Shown here one piece after another: positions 53,870-61,472 of a DNA stretch of 64,000 bases (positions are counted from its first letter, which is position 1; each line of letters begins with the position of its first letter). Position numbers and translations under genes: made by a program. The stretch is from Natronosalvus hydrolyticus (GTDB lineage Archaea; Halobacteriota; Halobacteria; Halobacteriales; Natrialbaceae): positions 62,001 through 126,000 of the forward strand of contig JAOPJZ010000006.1 in assembly GCA_025517525.1 (NCBI GenBank). The letters are read 5' to 3'. Under the pieces are notes generated by a model that saw nothing but the letters and a program-made list of their open reading frames with translations, made no database searches and was not told the origin of the DNA.

Positions 53870-56800
53870 ATGACACACCACGATTACGACCTCTCTGAGG
53901 CGAACTTCGATGATGTACTGATCACTCGGCGTGACTTTGTTCGGCTCTCGGCGGCGGTTGGGGGCGTGCTCGCGCTGCCCGGCAACGCTACAGCCGATAT
54001 CGAAGACGAAACAATGACCGACGAGTACGAGTACGTCGTCAATCACACCCCGGACGACTATCCCGTCCCAACGGTGATTCGGTTCGAAGACGAATCGGGT
54101 TTCGACGACCTGTTCGACCTCGATCTCGACATCGAACTCGACGACAATTGGATCCTCGAGGAACCACCCACTGCTTATGCGCAGCTCACGACGGCGTCGG
54201 TCGAGGAAGTTCTCGAGATACCAACCGCCGATGAGTTGAGCTACACACCCGGGTCGAACCCCTTCTGGCGACTGGGACACTACCCGCTCGGGGTCTTCCC
54301 GGCCCCCCATCGCGCCGTCGATTTCATCGATTACGAACAGATGATCAGTGGGATGGAGTACCTCGAATCCGAACACCAGGACAGGCTCAACTTCTACGCC
54401 CTCGCTGACGGGGACAACCCACACGACGTCGAGTTCGGAACGAGTCCCGGCCACCACAACCAACTGACCGATCGACACGATCCGAAGGATCTCCACGTCG
54501 CCGAAATCACGAACGACATCGACGAGATTCGCGGCACCGAAGCCTTCGAAAACCGTCAGAAGGTGATGTTCGAAGCCTCGATCCACGGGCTCGAGCGGGC
54601 CGGCCCAGAGGCGTGTTATCGTTTCATCGAGCGGATTCTCACGGGCCGTGAACAGGAGTTCGAGCGACTGCTGGACGACTGCGTGCTCATCATCCTCTCG
54701 TGTAATCCCGACGGCTGGGTGGCCCGCGACCCGCAGTACGATAGCGGCTGGCAAACCGGCGGGCCTGGCGCAACCCATCCCCGGGTTCCAGCGGCACCGC
54801 TTCACGAGCGTGGGAACGCCGAAGTGTACGACACCAACCGGCAGTACCCCACCGTCGGGTGGATCGATCCGTCCCACCACCCGGGTGAACCGAACGAGGA
54901 TCGTTGGGCAGAGGATAATCCACACGACATCATCAGCAAGGTGCCGGACGCCATGGGCGTGGTCGAGCACTTCCGGGGATACGAAAATCTCACTCACGGT
55001 GCCGACCTCCACGCAATGTTCTGGAACTCGGATTTCATCCTGGGGCTCATCAACCAGATCGAGTACACCCAGGACGAGTTCCACGACCTCTACGAGATGA
55101 ACCGAACCCTCGAGGCGAACCTCGAGGAGGCGATGGACGACTGGGAGACACTCGCCGAGGTTCAGGAGGAAGCCACCGGCAAGTTCAACCCGGAAGTCCT
55201 CATGCCGGTGTTGCCCGAGACGGCTTACGACTATTCGACCATCTGGGACACGATCGGCTACACGATCACCGGCGGACTCATCGGCTTCATGGGCGCGAGC
55301 GAAGATCAAGGTGGTCTCGACGTCACGACGATGGCGTTCGAGATGGCCTACAGCCACATGATCGGTGGGAACGTCTACAACCCAGAGCTGGCCGACAAGT
55401 GGGTGACGGGTTACATTGCGGCGATGAAAACGATGACGGACTACGCGCTCCGCGACGTCGACTCGGAGGTCGTCACCCGCGACGACGAGCCCACGGAGAT
55501 CGCCTACGTGACGACCGACGAACTCACGCGGTCGTCGGACGACCTCTCGTTCATGCAGGACGACGCCACAGCGAGCGCCGAAACCGAACTCGCCAGCACC
55601 GAACACGAACTGGTCGTCGATGCCGAGTCCACCGAGATGCTGACATTCGACGTGGCCGACAGCCTGCACACGCTTTCGGTTCACGCACACGCACCACACG
55701 GCCTGGTCGACGTCGTGCTCCGGAATTCGAGCGGGAACGAGGTGCGATCGTACCGACCATCGACGTTCAACGGCGACGGTCACCACCATATTCCCCCGAT
55801 GGTCGTCAAAGAGCCGACCGGCGGCGAGTGGTCGCTCGAGGTCGAGAGCCTGATGGCCGAACAGGCGACGGAACTCCACGCCCACGTCGGCACGCTTCAA
55901 TCGACCGGCGAACACCCAGACCCGCGGGACGCGCTCGGCTTCGAACAGGAGGCGTACGAGGTCACCCCGCTGGCGTTCTTCGACGACCTCGAGGCGGAAA
56001 ACGAACTGCTCACCACCGTCGCGCTCACGCCCGAGGAAGTGGCCGAATCCGGCGTCGATGCCGATCACCTCGTCGTCGTCCACGACGACCGCGGCGACGA
56101 TCCCGCGGGCTACGTCGCGGCGATCGACAACTACGTCGAGTCAGGCGGCAATCTCGTTCTGACCGACACCGGCCTCCACCTCCTCGGGGATATAGAAACA
56201 GTTCCCGACGTCGGGGCGGACGACGTCGTCGACGACACGTTTGGGGTCAGTCACCTCGAGGAGAAAACCGACGACCATCCGTTGCTTACCGACACGCGCC
56301 CGATTCAGCGGATGACGTGGAAAGTCGCACCGCTCGGCTATCCGTACGCGGACGACGCCCCAATGACGCTGGTCGACGCGGAGGCGTTCGAGGCGTCCAG
56401 CGGAACCGTTGCCGGGACGACTGACGGCCTGGCGAGTTGCGGGTCGATCCTCACCGATCCCGAGGGGTGGGGAGGAATCCACACTATCGGCGGCCTGTTG
56501 CCGCCAGCTAGCCAGCAAGAGCTCCACCCCTTCGGGCTGAAGAACTACGTGCTCTCGTACTTCGGATTCACCGTCCTCGTCAACGCGTTGGGCATGGAAC
56601 AGCGACGGTTCGTCGACGGCAAGGTCGTCCGGACGATCGGCGATCGGGAGCAGGGGCCGGCGTTCGCTGTCGAGGGGAGACGCGAGGATTCCGGTTCGAC
56701 CTTCACCGGCGGACAGACTAACCGGACGGAACTCGACGTCCAGGCGACCGAACCCGTCATCGTCCGCGACACGGTGCCGGAGAACTGGACGGTCGACGAG

Positions 56801-57064
56801 GCGTTCGGTGACCTCGAGGCGACGGCGGCCGCCGACGGTGACGGTACCCACGTCTACTTCGGACTGGAAGAGACCAAATCGGTCTACGAGGAGCTCACCC
56901 ACTTCGCCGAAGCCCCCGACGACCTCCTCGAGACGGGCGAGTACACCTTTGGCCCGATCGCCGTCTCGAGGGACACAGACGACGACGGCACGCTCACCGA
57001 CCGTGAGTGGACGACGATTGCGGGCACTGATCGAACCGTGACCGTCGTCGCAGAGGATATCTGA
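53870..57064 (+). CDS. Tat-exported M14 zinc carboxypeptidase, large, with shared C-terminal module
   Basis: Secreted metallocarboxypeptidase of 1064 residues. The Tat-like signal is ITRRDFVRLSAAVGGVLALPG (about residues 18-37). The M14 domain shows the zinc pair H239-x-x-E242 in SIHGLERAGPE, CNPDGW (278-283), DTNRQYP (321-327) and the third ligand H381 in HGADLHAMFW. The catalytic Glu should lie near residues 510-520 (TMAFEMAYSH). A middle beta-rich part (about 600-700) resembles a pre-peptidase C-terminal-like domain. Then comes a Rossmann-like segment with SGGNLVLTDTG and HPLL (about 750-900). The final module (about 943-1064) is shared with the first subtilase. Such multi-domain exported M14 proteins are typical haloarchaeal scavenging or processing enzymes; substrate unknown. 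Confidence 0.88.
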   Translation: MTHHDYDLSEANFDDVLITRRDFVRLSAAVGGVLALPGNATADIEDETMTDEYEYVVNHTPDDYPVPTVIRFEDESGFDDLFDLDLDIELDDNWILEEPPTAYAQLTTASVEEVLEIPTADELSYTPGSNPFWRLGHYPLGVFPAPHRAVDFIDYEQMISGMEYLESEHQDRLNFYALADGDNPHDVEFGTSPGHHNQLTDRHDPKDLHVAEITNDIDEIRGTEAFENRQKVMFEASIHGLERAGPEACYRFIERILTGREQEFERLLDDCVLIILSCNPDGWVARDPQYDSGWQTGGPGATHPRVPAAPLHERGNAEVYDTNRQYPTVGWIDPSHHPGEPNEDRWAEDNPHDIISKVPDAMGVVEHFRGYENLTHGADLHAMFWNSDFILGLINQIEYTQDEFHDLYEMNRTLEANLEEAMDDWETLAEVQEEATGKFNPEVLMPVLPETAYDYSTIWDTIGYTITGGLIGFMGASEDQGGLDVTTMAFEMAYSHMIGGNVYNPELADKWVTGYIAAMKTMTDYALRDVDSEVVTRDDEPTEIAYVTTDELTRSSDDLSFMQDDATASAETELASTEHELVVDAESTEMLTFDVADSLHTLSVHAHAPHGLVDVVLRNSSGNEVRSYRPSTFNGDGHHHIPPMVVKEPTGGEWSLEVESLMAEQATELHAHVGTLQSTGEHPDPRDALGFEQEAYEVTPLAFFDDLEAENELLTTVALTPEEVAESGVDADHLVVVHDDRGDDPAGYVAAIDNYVESGGNLVLTDTGLHLLGDIETVPDVGADDVVDDTFGVSHLEEKTDDHPLLTDTRPIQRMTWKVAPLGYPYADDAPMTLVDAEAFEASSGTVAGTTDGLASCGSILTDPEGWGGIHTIGGLLPPASQQELHPFGLKNYVLSYFGFTVLVNALGMEQRRFVDGKVVRTIGDREQGPAFAVEGRREDSGSTFTGGQTNRTELDVQATEPVIVRDTVPENWTVDEAFGDLEATAAADGDGTHVYFGLEETKSVYEELTHFAEAPDDLLETGEYTFGPIAVSRDTDDDGTLTDREWTTIAGTDRTVTVVAEDI
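56696..57061 (+). other. shared C-terminal module, copy 2 (in M14 protein)
   Basis: Codes for about residues 943-1064: FTGGQTNRTELDV, RDTVPENW, VDEAFGDLEAT, THVYFGLEE, ELTHFAEAPDD, YTFGPIAVSRDTD, REWTTIAGTD, TVVAED. Same order and spacing as in the subtilase at 50873-51250, apart from a shorter loop after TELDV. Ends the protein in both cases. Confidence 0.85.
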
Positions 57065-57273
57065 CCGGTCAGGTCGTCGTTTTCGCCGTTCTGGGGGCGT
57101 TCACGAGTTGACTGTTTCCGCGGCTCGAGGGAGTTCGAAATGTCGGTTTCGCGGTCGCGGCATCTCCATTACTGCGTACGAGAACGTCATTTCGTGACTG
57201 AGTACAAGAACGTCAGCCGGTTGGAGAAACGACACTAGCCTGACCGAATGCCACGATCGGGAGTCCCGTCGCC

Positions 57274-58332
57274 TCAGGTCACGTCGAGTGCATACACGTG
57301 ACCGTCGTTGCTCGCGATGTACGCGACGCCATCGACGATCGTGGGCGAGGCGTTTACCGCGTTCCCCGTTTCGAATCGCCAGTACGCATCGCCCGTCTGC
57401 GGGTCGAGTGCGTACACGATCCCCCACGAGTCACCGATGTAGAGGACGCCGTCCACGATCGTTGGCGTCGAACTCACGTGTCCGTAGGCGTCGACTTCCC
57501 ACCTTAACTCCCCCGTCTCGAGATCCACCGCGTAGATGGTCGTATCCCAACTGCCGAAGTAGACTGTCCCATCTTGGACCGTAGGTGAGGAGGCGACACC
57601 ATCGCTCAGTCCCTTCGTCCACAGTGTCTCCCCGTCGGATCGAGAGAGCGCGTACACGCCCCCATCGTGATCCGCAAAGAGCACTCGATCGTCGACGATA
57701 GTAGGCGTGACTGACACCCGGTCGTCGGTCAGGGCTCGCCACTCGATGGTGCCATCGTCCAGGCGTAGTTTGACGAGATCACCGTCCCCGCCGCCGATGT
57801 AAACGTACTCGGAGTCGACTGTCGCTTTCGATCGAACAGTCCCGCCAATATACGTCCGCCAGATCGACTCACCACCATCCGATTCGAGCGCGTAGAGGTT
57901 CGAATCCCGACTCCCGATCAGTACCCGACCCGCCGTGACCGTCGGCGATGCGAACACTTCGTCTCCCGTTTCGACCGACCACCGTTCGGTGCCGTCGAGC
58001 CCGAGTGCGTAGAGATGGTGGTCGAGACTCCCAATGTACAGTGTTTCATCCGAGATCGTTGGCGAGGATTTGACCTCATCACCCGTTTCGAACTGCCAGA
58101 TCTCTCGACCGGTATCCGCTGCCAGCGCATAGACGTTGTGATCGTTGCTCCCGACGTAGACCCGACCGTCACGGACAGCAGGCGTCGTCGAGACACGTCG
58201 CTGGTCGATCGATTGGAACGACCACAGTTCCCGTTCCGGTTCGAGGCCCGGGATCTCCGTCTCCGTCTGCGTACAACCGGCAACGGCGATCGAACCCCCG
58301 GAGATCGCCGTCAGGAACTGTCTTCGGTTCAT
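57274..58332 (-). CDS. PQQ-like beta-propeller lipoprotein
   Basis: A 352-residue exported protein. MNRRQFLTAISGGSIAVAGC gives a Tat-type twin arginine and a lipobox with Cys20; a Thr/Glu linker follows. About eight propeller repeats contain the unit SPTI..G..YIGS.D..LYAL....G...W (blades near AADTGREIW, GLDGTERW, SDGETLW, ETGELRW, QTGDAYW). Repeats are more regular than in the other PQQ lipoprotein at 31-32 kb. The ATG at 58332 is used; a long upstream extension is not credible. It is convergent with the M14 gene. Probably a surface scaffold or binding protein; no enzyme motif is visible. Confidence 0.88.
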   Translation of the reverse strand: MNRRQFLTAISGGSIAVAGCTQTETEIPGLEPERELWSFQSIDQRRVSTTPAVRDGRVYVGSNDHNVYALAADTGREIWQFETGDEVKSSPTISDETLYIGSLDHHLYALGLDGTERWSVETGDEVFASPTVTAGRVLIGSRDSNLYALESDGGESIWRTYIGGTVRSKATVDSEYVYIGGGDGDLVKLRLDDGTIEWRALTDDRVSVTPTIVDDRVLFADHDGGVYALSRSDGETLWTKGLSDGVASSPTVQDGTVYFGSWDTTIYAVDLETGELRWEVDAYGHVSSTPTIVDGVLYIGDSWGIVYALDPQTGDAYWRFETGNAVNASPTIVDGVAYIASNDGHVYALDVT

Positions 58333-58743
58333 TAGCATCAGTTGTAGTTTCTTTCCAAAATAGGTGTCGTTCAGTTTAGTTCGAACAGGGGATGAATGCC
58401 TCGTTCTAGAACGGGTCGGGAACGTCATCGTCGAGGTGGGTGCAGTGTCCATCTTTACGGCCGCACGCATCGGCTTTGCGGTGATCGTTCTCCGCGAAGT
58501 CGGGGAGGCCATGTTCAATTAAATTGCCGCTGCCAACCGACCGAACCGGCACAAAGTCGGTTCGAGACCTCAACCCTTGACCGACGCCACGCAAGCCCCG
58601 TCCTCAGAGCGCCGAAGGCACTCAGGATAGATAATTGACAGACAGTGGTATGCGGTGGGTTTGTTTTATTAATAGAAGGACGCAGTGTCGAGTAGAAATG
58701 GGAAGAGACTTAAAACCGTAAGCCAAAATCTGATTTGCCCGTT
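58333..58743. other. intergenic region, 411 bases, before tRNA-Gly
   Basis: Contains one possible short gene or gene remnant (see 58406-58594). The part from 58625 to 58740 is AT-rich (TTTGTTTTATTAATAG) and should hold the tRNA promoter. The tract GACTTAAAACC at about 58710-58720, 25-35 bases before the tRNA, is a candidate TATA element. Confidence 0.45.
58406..58594 (-). CDS. short ORF or gene remnant of unknown family
   Basis: Open frame of 62 codons. The C-terminal 45 residues (GSGNLIEHGLPDFAEN..., then DACGRKDGHCTHLDDDVPDP) look like real protein: acidic, low in Arg, and with a C/H-rich DACGRKDGHCTH segment that could bind metal. The N-terminal 15 residues are poor. It could be a small gene or the surviving 3' end of a larger gene broken beside the tRNA integration site. 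I do not recognise the family. Confidence 0.3.
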   Translation of the reverse strand: MRGVGQGLRSRTDFVPVRSVGSGNLIEHGLPDFAENDHRKADACGRKDGHCTHLDDDVPDPF

Positions 58744-58815
58744 GCGTGGTTGGTCTAGCGGCTATGACCTCAGCCTTCCAAGCTGATGACCCGGGTTCAA
58801 ATCCCGGACCGCGCA
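58744..58815 (+). tRNA. tRNA-Gly (anticodon TCC)
   Basis: 72 bases, CCA not encoded. The acceptor stem GCGTGGT pairs with ACCGCGC (one T-G pair), with discriminator A. The anticodon loop CTTCCAA gives TCC, and the T arm is CCGGG-TTCAAAT-CCCGG. No intron. Its last 24 bases are repeated exactly 120 bases downstream. Confidence 0.93.
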
Positions 58816-58911
58816 CTTTTCGACGAACGAACGTGAGGAGGAAATGCGCAACTGCGGAATTGAACCACGCGAGTCGCAGCACCGAACGGAGTAAGGTGAC
58901 CGTCTCGCCAT

Positions 58912-58935
58912 CGGGTTCAAATCCCGGACCGCGCA
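58912..58935. repeat. exact 24-base copy of the tRNA-Gly 3' end (att-like)
   Basis: Identical to 58792-58815: the 3' T-arm strand, T loop, acceptor strand and discriminator, with core GGTTCAAATCCCGG. The flanking DNA also repeats in a looser form (CGAACG.AGT.A.G ... GCCATC before copies 2 and 3). This is what recombination of an element into a tRNA gene leaves behind. Confidence 0.75.
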
Positions 58936-59017
58936 TTCTTCGGGAACAACTCCGTGAGCCAAAGATCTACTCACAGATGTGAGCTACGCGAGGCCGAACG
59001 AAGTGAAGTCTTGCCAT

Positions 59018-59040
59018 CGAGTGCAATCCTGTACCGCACA
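59018..59040. repeat. decayed third copy of the tRNA-Gly 3' end
   Basis: CGAGTGCAATCCTGTACC then GCACA aligns with the 24-base repeat with several substitutions and one base missing, 105-106 bases after the second copy and preceded by the same GCCATC. An older scar in the same series. Confidence 0.55.
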
Positions 59041-59272
59041 TTGCTGCGGTGAGCAATCCCGCGAGCGTCGGGAGTTTCGGACTGCGCTGGTTCGCTGTTC
59101 ATGTTACCACCTACCGACTTCTCTCGAGTGCTTTGCGCTCGAGCGTAGACAATCGAGTAGAGGACCCTGGAAATCGAATAAGAGCCCCGGAAACGAGCGG
59201 ACCCCCGGAAATGTGGCCCGCAAGGATCTGATCGTGGAATCGGTACGGCAAGACTTTGCTCGACCGATGTCG

Positions 59273-59278
59273 TTATTT
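59273..59278 (+). promoter_or_regulatory. TATA-like element for the dehydrogenase gene
   Basis: TTATTT lies 26-31 bases before the ATG at 59304. Confidence 0.45.
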
Positions 59279-59303
59279 GTGTGATGACCGCCAATAGGCT
59301 GGC

Positions 59304-60182
59304 ATGAACGTACTCGTCACCGGCGCAAACGGCACCGTTGGGACGGCCCTGCGCGATCACCTCGAACCTGACCGCTACGACGTCACCTGGCTCGATATCG
59401 AACCCCATCACGACTCGGCGGCGGAGACGACCATCGGCGACGTTACTGATTACGCGACCGTTCGAGCAGCCACGATGGGGCAGGATGCCGTGGTCCACCT
59501 CGGTATGCCGGATTTCGTTGGCGGACCCGATACCCGCTCGCTCGGCTGGTCGGCCGGCTTCGGCGACAGCTGTCAGGCGATTGCGAACGTCCTCGAGGCA
59601 GCCGTTGCCGAAGAGGTTGACACGGTGGTGTACGCCTCCTCGAATCACGCCGTCGGGATGTACGAGGTGCAACACGCCCCCGAAATCTACGGCCCCGAAA
59701 CGAATCTCACGCTCGATCATACGGTGCGGCCGCGACCAGATTCGCGTTACGGCGTGGTCAAAGTGTTCGGTGAGGCAATGGCCCAGTTAACGGCCGACGC
59801 CCACGGCATCAACTGCTACGCGTTGCGGATTTGCTCGGTTCGTGACCCCGAGTACGACCATCCCTACGGCGACGCCGAACGGGGCGTCGACAACGGGACG
59901 TTCGAACGCGATAGCGAAGCCTACGAACGCCAGGTGGCCCGCCAGCAGTGTATGTGGCAGTCCCGACGTGATCTGGCGCAGCAGGTAGACCGATGTCTCG
60001 AGCGCGGTGTTGAACAGGCTTCGAGCAGAGAGGAGAACGGCCATGATGCGCCCGGTGAGTTCGACGTCTTCTACGGCCGCAGCGCGAGTGACCGAAGCTG
60101 GTTCGATCTGGACCATGCTCGAGAGACCATCGGCTACGAACCGGCGGACGATGCAACCGCGTGGGATAGTCCGCCGGAGTAA
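59304..60182 (+). CDS. NAD-dependent sugar dehydrogenase/epimerase, uronate dehydrogenase-like (SDR)
   Basis: A 292-residue extended SDR. It has the Rossmann motif GANGTVG (residues 7-13), D31 as the likely NAD-ribose acceptor, VVHLGMPDFVGGP, the catalytic Ser in YASSNHAVGMY, and Y149-xxx-K153 in SRYGVVK. SSNHAVG and the short Rossmann start are features of uronate dehydrogenase, which oxidises glucuronate or galacturonate to the lactone. Substrate class is therefore a reasonable inference, not proven. It has its own promoter and no pathway neighbours. Confidence 0.83.
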   Translation: MNVLVTGANGTVGTALRDHLEPDRYDVTWLDIEPHHDSAAETTIGDVTDYATVRAATMGQDAVVHLGMPDFVGGPDTRSLGWSAGFGDSCQAIANVLEAAVAEEVDTVVYASSNHAVGMYEVQHAPEIYGPETNLTLDHTVRPRPDSRYGVVKVFGEAMAQLTADAHGINCYALRICSVRDPEYDHPYGDAERGVDNGTFERDSEAYERQVARQQCMWQSRRDLAQQVDRCLERGVEQASSREENGHDAPGEFDVFYGRSASDRSWFDLDHARETIGYEPADDATAWDSPPE

Positions 60183-60365
60183 CGAGTGGGTAGTTCCAGC
60201 GGCCAGATCCTGCTCGCAATCCCATAGTGTTTGCTATTATATATGGACTAAATTACAACAGAAGTAATATTAATTACTATTATTTTAAGAGTATAGCGCT
60301 ACGAAGACTTGGTCACCTCGAGCGGTCGGTGAACTAATCACGATGGAATACCCGCGTTAGGAGCG

Positions 60366-60665
60366 TCAGGAGTCCGCACTCGCGTCGTCCGTAACTCGCT
60401 TTGCTTCCTCGACCGCGCCGACTGCCGTCCACCCGGACTCCGCGGGCCCCTGTCGGCCGACCAGCACCGATTCGTTGTCCGCACTCGAGACGAACCGATA
60501 GTCGGCATCGTCGTCGTCACAGACGCCTTCAGCTTTGAACTCCTGCTGGAAGAACTCGACCCAATCCATTCGGAAGACGGCTTCAGTGCCGTCCTCGAGG
60601 CGGAGGAAAACCGGGTCCGGGGAAATGTTGTGAATCCGCTTTGCAATTGCGTTGAGATCAGCCAT
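60366..60665 (-). CDS. small conserved haloarchaeal protein
   Basis: A 99-residue acidic cytoplasmic protein. It begins ADLNAIAKRIHNISPDPVFLRLEDGTEAVF, a helix followed by a beta hairpin, then MDWVEFFQQEFKAEG and a Ser/Glu/Asp-rich tail. Homologues in haloarchaea are, as I recall, hypothetical or loosely labelled regulators. No motif supports a function. About 90 bases separate it from the methyltransferase gene on the same strand. Confidence 0.7.
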   Translation of the reverse strand: MADLNAIAKRIHNISPDPVFLRLEDGTEAVFRMDWVEFFQQEFKAEGVCDDDDADYRFVSSADNESVLVGRQGPAESGWTAVGAVEEAKRVTDDASADS

Positions 60666-60755
60666 ATGTCACTAATAAGACTGCCCAAAACAAACCGCTA
60701 TCGGTCCCGCATTCGCGGGAGGGTATCCGGGCCCTGGCAAGCGACTCTATCACAG

Positions 60756-61403
60756 TCAGTCGACAACCGGCTTGACGACCGCATAGCAGTTCCCGCTCGA
60801 GAGTTCGAAACTGACCGTCTCGAGGGAACTGGCCTCGAGGTCCGCGGTAAACTCCTCGGGGTCGTAAATGTGATAGAAGCGGTCGACGGTTTCGCCGCCG
60901 GGCAGGGTCCACTCGACAGTGGTATCGAAGCCGGTTGTTTCCTCGAAGGCGTCGTGGGCCGTGCTCCAGGCGCTGACGAGGGCAACGCCGTCCGAGGCCA
61001 GGACGTCTGCCAGTGCGTCGAGACTCGCCAGACGAAGTTCGCGTGTTGGCAGGTGATGCAGCGTCGCGACGTACACGGCGACATCCACGGTCCCCGATCG
61101 AATCGGGAGCGTGCTGGCATCGGCCTGTACTAACTCGACGGCAAACCCTCGCTCTCGAGACCGATCGGCAGCGGTCTCGAGCAACCCACGACTCACGTCG
61201 ACCCCGACGACCCGAGTGGCTGGTTCGGCCAGCACTTCGGCGTGTCGGGCGTTTCCACAGCCGAGGTCGAGCGCGACGTCGGTCTCGCGGTCGGCGTAAC
61301 TGTCGACGAACGACTCGACTTCCGGCCAGGCGTACGCTCTGGTCGAAGCAAAGTGCGTCGCAATGCGGTCGTAGGTGTCCCGAACGTTTGCCCGTCTGTC
61401 CAT
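60756..61403 (-). CDS. class I SAM-dependent methyltransferase
   Basis: A 215-residue methyltransferase of the Trm9/UbiE-like type. Motif I is VALDLGCGNARH (about residues 43-54), the acidic end of strand beta2 is VVGVDVSRGLL, motif II AVELVQADASTLPI and motif IV VDVAVYVATLHHLP. A C-terminal beta part (GGETVDRFYHIYDPEEF) would bind the substrate. The ATG at 61403 is chosen. As a Trm9-like protein it could modify tRNA wobble uridine, but the family is too broad to say. It is 69 bases from the secretion gene on the same strand. Confidence 0.85.
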   Translation of the reverse strand: MDRRANVRDTYDRIATHFASTRAYAWPEVESFVDSYADRETDVALDLGCGNARHAEVLAEPATRVVGVDVSRGLLETAADRSRERGFAVELVQADASTLPIRSGTVDVAVYVATLHHLPTRELRLASLDALADVLASDGVALVSAWSTAHDAFEETTGFDTTVEWTLPGGETVDRFYHIYDPEEFTADLEASSLETVSFELSSGNCYAVVKPVVD

Positions 61404-61472
61404 CGGTCCCACGTGCGCCCGCTCGAGATAAATGTCGACCGATGTGACTCGAGTGGGGGCCAGGTTCACCGG

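Larger units (their letters stand above)
58816..59303. other. 488 bases after tRNA-Gly, repeat-bearing, no gene
   Basis: Holds one exact and one decayed copy of the tRNA 3' end within a roughly 105-120 base tandem unit, then about 260 bases without recognisable content, and finally the promoter of the dehydrogenase gene. Open frames here are fragmentary and on both strands. Confidence 0.6.

Noticed and set aside
53864..56083. A 739-codon open frame antisense to the M14 gene
   Set aside because: Same cause; the sense strand has the complete carboxypeptidase motifs and a Tat signal.
58622..58982. Several 60-105 codon open frames around tRNA-Gly on both strands
   Set aside because: They overlap the tRNA and its repeated 3' end, and their sequences simply translate the repeats (for example repeated 'PGFEP' and 'DPGSNPGP' type peptides).
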